A program made the translations under genes and the position numbers. The notes beneath the pieces are model-generated. The model was not told the DNA's origin. It saw nothing but the letters and a program-made list of their open reading frames with translations, and did not search any database. Positions 58,832 through 64,000 of a stretch of DNA of 64,000 nucleotides are shown here, piece after piece; position 1 is the stretch's first letter; every line of letters begins with the position of its first letter. The stretch is taken from positions 1 through 64,000 of the forward strand of contig CALKGI010000005.1 of assembly GCA_938085045.1 (NCBI GenBank). The letters are read 5' to 3'. Source of the stretch: an uncultured Alteromonadaceae bacterium (GTDB lineage Bacteria > Pseudomonadota > Gammaproteobacteria > Enterobacterales > Alteromonadaceae).

Positions 58832-61651
58832 TCAATCAGAGTCTTCGTCAGACTCGTCGACTACACGTACACCACGACTATCAGTGACAATCTTCAAACC
58901 ACTGCCCAGTACAAAGGTATCTGGCTCGTTGGTCTCTAGCATAGACACCACAGTGTGAACTGGCTTAGTGGTCGCTTCATCTTTAGGCTCGCCAGCTGAA
59001 TTAAAGCTGATGATTTGTTTCCAGCAACGCGTAATCGCATCACCAAAGATCATCACCAAGTCATCTGCTGCGCCTAATGACAATGCTTTGTCGACAGCTT
59101 CGGTTTCGTCTGGGATCAACAATATCGCTTCATCTTTAATGCCATAATTGAGCAATGCATCACGCATCATGCTAGGCACTTCATCATGGCCACGGCCACG
59201 GCGGTTGTCGTCGGCTTTACAGATAAAGATGTCAAAGTGATCAGCAGCAGCTTTAGCAATATCAACAATATCTTGGTCACGACGATCTCCAGGACCGGCC
59301 AAAACCGCAACTCGCTTGCCCTGAACTTCGAGCTTGCTTGCCAGCTCACTCATGTAACGAATGCCGTCTTTGTTGTGTGCGTAATCAAGAATAACCCGAA
59401 ATGAATGCTGGTCGTACACATTCATACGGCCCGGTGCTTGGAAGAATGTGGTGTTAAATGAACGCAGACCGTGACGAATATCGTCTAGTGTTTTGCCCAA
59501 GCTGTAGGCCATGGCAGCCGCAAACATGGCATTTTGCACGTTGTGCATTGCCTTGCCTTCTAGTGTTGCTGGCATAAGGTGTGTCCACAGTAATGGAATG
59601 TGTGCGCCATTGTCATAAATGGTGATCATGTCGCCGTTAATGCCTTTTTCGAGCACTACCGCACGACCGCCAGAACGAATATGCTCACGAACCAAACCAT
59701 GGCCCGGGTTAACCGTTACATAACAAATGTGCTTGGCTTTGGTGTGGTCAGCCATTTTCAAACAACATGGGTCATCGGCATTTAATACTGCGGTGTCTTT
59801 GGCCACTTCAACCACAATTCGTTTAACTTCAGCCAGTTGCTCTACAGTATCTACGCCACGCAAACCCAAATGATCTTCTTGTACGTTCAATACAGCCGCT
59901 ACGTCTGATTCGCGATAACCCAAACCTGAGCGTAAAATACCACCACGAGCGGTTTCGAGTACTGCGATATCAACAGTAGGGTCGCGCAATACGATTTTAG
60001 ACGAAACCGGCCCTGTCATATCGCCTTTCACTGTTAAATGACCATCGATATAAACACCATCGGTTGAAGTCATACCAACACAATGACCAGCAGTTTTAAG
60101 GATGTGTGACAACATACGCGAAGTGGTTGTTTTACCATTGGTGCCGGTAATGCCTGCTACTGGTATGCGCGAAGGCGTACCCAGCGGGAACAGCATTTCC
60201 ATTACCTTGCCAGAAACATCACGTGGTTTACCTTCACTTGGCGCAACATGCATTCTAAAACCCGGGGCCGCGTTAACTTCAACAATACCGCCACCAGCAT
60301 CTTTGTATGATTGGGTAATATCGGCAGTTAAGAAATCAACACCACCAATGTCTAAACCAACGGCTTTAATTGCTCGTTCTGCCATGGCTTTGTTATCAGG
60401 GTGAACCACGTCAGTTAAGTCGATGGCGGTGCCACCTGTTGATAAGTTAGCGGTTGAACACAGATAGAAAATTTCGCCCTCAGGCAAAACCGACTCTGTC
60501 GTTAAATCGGCTTCTTCAAGCAAACGATTGGCTTGCTTATCAAACTCTAAACGGGTCAACACTTTTTCGTGGCCTACACCACGACGAGGGTCTTCGTTAA
60601 CGATATCAACTAATTGCCCGATGGTGTTTTTACCATCGCCAACCACATGACCCGGCACACGTTTGGCAACGGCAACTAAATCACCGTTAACCACCAACAT
60701 ACGATGGTCAAAACCAGTCAAGAACGATTCAACCAATACAGCGCGGCTTTTACCGTGCTCTTTGGCGTGATGAAAAGCTTCAATGATTTGCTCTGGTGTG
60801 GTTAGGTTAATAGAAACGCCACGACCATGGTTAGCATCTAGTGGTTTAAGCACAACCGGATAACCGATGCGCTGGGCCGCTCTAACGGCTTGAGATTCTG
60901 AATAAATCATACGCTGTTGCGGCACGGGTAAACCTAAGTCGCTCAGCAAATTATGGGTGTCTTCTTTATCACACGAAATTTCTACGGCGATATGATTAGT
61001 TTGACTAGTAATAGTGGCTTGAATGCGCTGTTGGTATTTACCGTGACCAAATTGTACTAGTGAATATTGATTAAGGCGTAACCACGGTATACCACGGTCT
61101 TCAGCTGCTTGAACCAAAGAGCCGGTGCTTGGACCAAAAGCTTTGCGCTGTGCAAAGCGGATAAAGGCGTTGAGCTCTTCAGCAAAATCAAAATCGTCAG
61201 CTAGTTTTGTGTCAAGCTGTGACTGTACTTCTTCAGGCATTAGCGAGATAAGCAATGAGCGACCCAATTGACCGGCTTCTAAGCCTACATCGCGCTGGGT
61301 GTATTCGTAGACCATGTTGTACTGGCCTTCTTCACCATTACCACGGGTTTTACCAAAAGAAACATCAGTACCGGCCATGCATTGTAGTTCAATACAAACA
61401 TGCTCCCAAATATGAGCAATCCAGGTACCTTCATCTTCTTTTAAGCGACGGATAAACCCACCGGGTTCACCGTAAGAACAACCGTGCCCCGACAGACCGG
61501 GCAAGACTTCAATTAAACGATTTATAAAATTTTCACCCAATTTTACCGAGGGCCATTGCTCCAAAATGCCGATATCGACAACGTGGCGGATGGTGGGAAA
61601 ATGAGCGTAAACACTGGGACCGACATAAACATTTGAGGAGAGGATCTTCAT
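58832..61651 (-). CDS. cphA: Cyanophycin synthetase CphA
   Basis: A 939-residue CphA with an N-terminal domain (about 1-160), an ATP-grasp domain (about 210-475; VLKPLDANHGRGVSINL) that adds aspartate, and a Mur ligase domain (about 485-870; ITGTNGKTTTSRM, LETARGGILRSGL, LNVQEDHLGLRG) that adds arginine. It polymerises Asp and Arg into the nitrogen and carbon store cyanophycin. Starting at 61651 gives MKILSSNVYVGP and AGGAAG just upstream. The last 20 residues are strongly acidic (VVDESDEDSD), which is unusual. A terminator in the upstream gap suggests cphA has its own promoter, separate from iadA-cphB. Confidence 0.95.
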   Translation of the reverse strand: MKILSSNVYVGPSVYAHFPTIRHVVDIGILEQWPSVKLGENFINRLIEVLPGLSGHGCSYGEPGGFIRRLKEDEGTWIAHIWEHVCIELQCMAGTDVSFGKTRGNGEEGQYNMVYEYTQRDVGLEAGQLGRSLLISLMPEEVQSQLDTKLADDFDFAEELNAFIRFAQRKAFGPSTGSLVQAAEDRGIPWLRLNQYSLVQFGHGKYQQRIQATITSQTNHIAVEISCDKEDTHNLLSDLGLPVPQQRMIYSESQAVRAAQRIGYPVVLKPLDANHGRGVSINLTTPEQIIEAFHHAKEHGKSRAVLVESFLTGFDHRMLVVNGDLVAVAKRVPGHVVGDGKNTIGQLVDIVNEDPRRGVGHEKVLTRLEFDKQANRLLEEADLTTESVLPEGEIFYLCSTANLSTGGTAIDLTDVVHPDNKAMAERAIKAVGLDIGGVDFLTADITQSYKDAGGGIVEVNAAPGFRMHVAPSEGKPRDVSGKVMEMLFPLGTPSRIPVAGITGTNGKTTTSRMLSHILKTAGHCVGMTSTDGVYIDGHLTVKGDMTGPVSSKIVLRDPTVDIAVLETARGGILRSGLGYRESDVAAVLNVQEDHLGLRGVDTVEQLAEVKRIVVEVAKDTAVLNADDPCCLKMADHTKAKHICYVTVNPGHGLVREHIRSGGRAVVLEKGINGDMITIYDNGAHIPLLWTHLMPATLEGKAMHNVQNAMFAAAMAYSLGKTLDDIRHGLRSFNTTFFQAPGRMNVYDQHSFRVILDYAHNKDGIRYMSELASKLEVQGKRVAVLAGPGDRRDQDIVDIAKAAADHFDIFICKADDNRRGRGHDEVPSMMRDALLNYGIKDEAILLIPDETEAVDKALSLGAADDLVMIFGDAITRCWKQIISFNSAGEPKDEATTKPVHTVVSMLETNEPDTFVLGSGLKIVTDSRGVRVVDESDEDSD

Positions 61652-61871
61652 TAGCACTTCCTGGATTTCTTAGGCAGATGGTATGGCCATACATTGCTTT
61701 TATTTTGTATGGCAAACATTCCCGAAACATATCATTAATACAGACTTTGATTCTAGTCCAAATCTTAAAAAAGGCAGGTTCTTTTAAGCAAATTAGTTGT
61801 CGGTAATAAAGGTTAGTTAAATGTTGCTGCAAAACGCTGATTATTCCAACAAAATATATTATTTTTTAGCC
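61652..61871 (-). promoter_or_regulatory. Probable promoter region of cphA
   Basis: About 220 bp lie between the cphB terminator and cphA. The region is AT-rich and must hold the cphA promoter if the terminator works. No clear -35/-10 pair or arginine-repressor box was recognised by eye. Confidence 0.4.
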
Positions 61872-61901
61872 AAAAAAAAGGTGCCAACAGGCACCTTTTT
61901 T
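61872..61901. terminator. Rho-independent terminator after cphB
   Basis: AAAAAAAAGGTGCC-AACA-GGCACCTTTTTT has a 6-bp GC-rich core extended by A/T pairs. On the minus strand, the direction of iadA-cphB, it is followed by a U-tract, so it separates cphB from cphA. Confidence 0.88.
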
Positions 61902-61923
61902 CAATAAACGCTAAGATTTAGCA

Positions 61924-62754
61924 TCAGTTTTTGGCGGGCGGAAATGCCTCACGCGTTGACAAGTCATAGGTTGAACCGGCGCTGAGCATATGCAACTTCA
62001 AACCCAACATGGTAACCGCGTCACCAACATCAGCTTCAGCCATTGACGAATACTGCAAATCAGTTGGGTCAACAATAGTCACGCTACCGCTTCCTTCAAC
62101 CTCAAGTACGCCATCTGGGCCAATAAACACAGCGGTGTCTTCACAAATCCCTATCGCTGATGCAAAAGGATTGTAAGAAATGGCAGACAACAAACGGCCA
62201 AGACGATTACGCTGGCTAAAATGTTGATCTAAAATCACCTTGTTAATCAAACCCAAGCCAGGGGCCATTGTTACGCCCTGTTCATTAGGTAAACCACCCG
62301 ATGAACCACCAGCAATCATATGTTCTGGCATAATCGCCGCACCGGCAGAAGTGCCAGCAACATGAACACCACCAGCATTCAAACGCCGGATTTTTTGCGC
62401 AAACTGAGTGCCACCCAAAATGGTCGACAATCGCAACTGATTACCACCAGTCATGAAAATGCCAGTGGCATTATCCAAAGCATCAAGATTGGTTTCACTC
62501 TGAGCATCGGCACGATCGCCAATCTCTAAAGAATAGGCTTCACCTACGCCAAGGTCTTTAAACACCTTAACGTAATTGGCACCCGTGTCTTCGAGCCGCG
62601 ACGCCGTTGGAATTATCGCAATTCTGGCCTCATTGCCACCACATAATTCAACAAAACGCTCTAAAATGACCGGATTGTCTACACGCTCTTCTGCTCCACC
62701 AATTGGTATCACAAAACCGCGTGTTCCCCCCTCAATAATCTTTGCAGGACACAT
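61924..62754 (-). CDS. cphB: Cyanophycinase CphB
   Basis: A 276-residue S51-family serine peptidase. The nucleophile is in GTSAGAAIM, and FMTGGNQLRLS and LDQHFSQRNRLGRL carry the other conserved residues, including the Gln-His-Phe block. CphB cuts cyanophycin to beta-Asp-Arg dipeptides in the cytoplasm. It follows iadA by 8 bp on the same strand, so polymer cutting and dipeptide splitting are probably co-expressed. A terminator follows the gene. The length is normal. Confidence 0.93.
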   Translation of the reverse strand: MCPAKIIEGGTRGFVIPIGGAEERVDNPVILERFVELCGGNEARIAIIPTASRLEDTGANYVKVFKDLGVGEAYSLEIGDRADAQSETNLDALDNATGIFMTGGNQLRLSTILGGTQFAQKIRRLNAGGVHVAGTSAGAAIMPEHMIAGGSSGGLPNEQGVTMAPGLGLINKVILDQHFSQRNRLGRLLSAISYNPFASAIGICEDTAVFIGPDGVLEVEGSGSVTIVDPTDLQYSSMAEADVGDAVTMLGLKLHMLSAGSTYDLSTREAFPPAKN

Positions 62755-62762
62755 ATTTACCT

Positions 62763-63938
62763 CTACTCAAACGTACCTTTAATAATTTGTTTACTCTGTT
62801 TTTTGTGCCACGACCCCATGGCCATCACACCTGAAATATCGTTCTGTTCATCAAGCACTATCAAATCCGCATCTTTACCCACTTCAAGCCTGCCTTTGTT
62901 CGACATGCGCAATAAATCGGCAACATTGGCTGTAAGCATAGGCAAAACAATGCTCAATTCAAGCCCCGTCGCCAAAATATCTTTGACCGTTTCATGCAGT
63001 GTCGATGCTCGCCCAAAGTCCATGCTAGTCAGCTCACCTTTGCAGTTAAAACAAGGCAAACAACCACCACCATCAGAGCTTACAGTCAACTGATTAAGCG
63101 GCACATTGCGCTCAACCGCCAGCCCAATTGCCTCGGCTGCCGTCCAACCGGGTTCATCGTCGCTTTTAGGAAAAGCAGTGATATCGGCATGAATGCCAAG
63201 GGCCAATAGTTCACATGCGTGATCAAACAAGGGTTTGTTGCGGTTAACATGGGTGGGATTAAACACTCTGGCTGGAATTTCTGTCTCTTTAATGGCGCGT
63301 TCAATCAAATCTAGTTTTCTGTCACCGTCACCCAAATGAAAATGAATGATGCCAGCTTTACCGGTCATCAAACCTGCTACGTGAGTTTCACTGGCCAAAC
63401 GAATGACCTCATCAAACGAAGGTTGGCTTGAACGGTGATCGCTAATGGCAAATTCACCAACGCCAATAACAGGCTCAAGATAAACAATATCTGATTTTGC
63501 ACTACCGGTAAGTGTGGTTAATGGTAAGTGATAGCCGCCAGTCCAACAATACGCCGACATCCCCTCTTCACGTAGGGCATAAACCCGAGCTAAAACGCTA
63601 CCAGTACTTCGAGTCAAATCATCGGTGCCCAGCAAACCAACAACCGTAGTGACACCCGCATTAGTAAACTGGCTAATAGGCACTGGAGGCACCTGAGTCG
63701 CAAAGCCAGCTTCACCGCCGCCGCCAGTAATATGGGCATGGGAGTCTATGTAACCGGGCAACAGCTTTTGCCCAGCCAAATCGATAACTTCAAAATTAAG
63801 GCTGTCGTCTAGCTTAATGGGCGAATCATTGATAGCCAAAATCTTGCCACCACCAATTAATAGTGATTTAACCCCTTGGTACTGGGGTGCATAAAGACTG
63901 GCGTTGTTGATAATGGTAAGTTGAGAAGCTGCGGACAT
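62763..63938 (-). CDS. iadA: Isoaspartyl dipeptidase IadA
   Basis: A 391-residue amidohydrolase-family isoaspartyl dipeptidase. The metal motif is GYIDSHAHITGGGGEAGF near residue 61, with further ligands in HFHLGDGD, NPTHVNRN and SSDGGG. IadA splits beta-aspartyl dipeptides; in cyanophycin users it releases Asp and Arg from the CphB product. It is the first gene of the iadA-cphB operon. Only 62 bp of upstream sequence lie in the window, so the full promoter may not be seen. Confidence 0.92.
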   Translation of the reverse strand: MSAASQLTIINNASLYAPQYQGVKSLLIGGGKILAINDSPIKLDDSLNFEVIDLAGQKLLPGYIDSHAHITGGGGEAGFATQVPPVPISQFTNAGVTTVVGLLGTDDLTRSTGSVLARVYALREEGMSAYCWTGGYHLPLTTLTGSAKSDIVYLEPVIGVGEFAISDHRSSQPSFDEVIRLASETHVAGLMTGKAGIIHFHLGDGDRKLDLIERAIKETEIPARVFNPTHVNRNKPLFDHACELLALGIHADITAFPKSDDEPGWTAAEAIGLAVERNVPLNQLTVSSDGGGCLPCFNCKGELTSMDFGRASTLHETVKDILATGLELSIVLPMLTANVADLLRMSNKGRLEVGKDADLIVLDEQNDISGVMAMGSWHKKQSKQIIKGTFE

Positions 63939-64000
63939 TCCAAATCAGAAACAAAATGAATAATAGCCGCGTATTTTAACCCAAGTAAGGCGGGCAAAGA

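Overview
The window looks like chromosomal DNA of a marine gammaproteobacterium, most plausibly an alteromonad. The grounds are a BcsABZC cellulose operon, two secreted thermolysin-family proteases with pre-peptidase C-terminal (PPC) domains, a Fur-type box, moderate GC, and many small palindromic intergenic repeats. The genus cannot be fixed from the sequence alone. No tRNA, rRNA, CRISPR array, intact insertion sequence or prophage was recognised.

Layout. 1-8967: cellulose operon, with bcsA cut by the window edge, then bcsB, bcsZ and bcsC; an approximately 165-bp inverted-repeat element lies between bcsA and bcsB. 9309-11696: small accessory segment with a ParS/Xre-like antitoxin and RES toxin pair, a decayed fragment and an Rpn-family nuclease. 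11934-13841: cytochrome c/FTR1 iron permease with a Fur box at its start. 13984-19956: envelope cluster containing an L,D-transpeptidase-fold protein, an M14/M99-like carboxypeptidase, an ExeA/DamX-like membrane ATPase, a BamE-like protein and a TPR protein. Three of these five proteins end in the same NTF2-like (Csd6-type) domain. 20042-31060: mixed genes, including a 5'-nucleotidase-like lipoprotein, a DUF4442 protein, an acetyltransferase, an exported methyltransferase-fold protein, a cupredoxin/cyclase pair, a PQ-loop-like membrane protein, a DUF3667 protein and a rhomboid protease. 31157-40743: a hybrid histidine kinase, then two paralogous M4 proteases flanking a receiver/class III cyclase. 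41227-43878: ArfB-like rescue factor, LOG-like protein, P-loop kinase and a GloB-like hydrolase. 44100-52455: a MacAB-type adaptor/ATPase/permease operon, a second exported methyltransferase-fold protein, and an NtrC-family two-component system. 52521-55163: acyltransferase, histidine phosphatase with a PPC tail, and a lipoprotein. 55835-63938: cyanophycin cluster (iadA, cphB, cphA, a Mur-ligase homologue and an FAD monooxygenase).

How the genes work together. The envelope cluster resembles the Csd4/Csd6 (Pgp1/Pgp2) peptidoglycan-trimming pair of helical epsilonproteobacteria, with a membrane ATPase and accessory proteins added. The efflux operon has a near-consensus sigma-54 promoter and a 15-bp-arm inverted repeat about 100 bp upstream, while the neighbouring two-component system encodes a sigma-54 activator; this suggests a self-contained regulatory unit. 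In the cyanophycin cluster, CphA makes the Asp/Arg polymer, CphB cuts it to beta-Asp-Arg and IadA splits the dipeptide. The Mur-ligase homologue and the translationally coupled monooxygenase have no assigned step. The best candidates for undescribed biology are the NTF2-domain envelope cluster and the extended cyanophycin operon.
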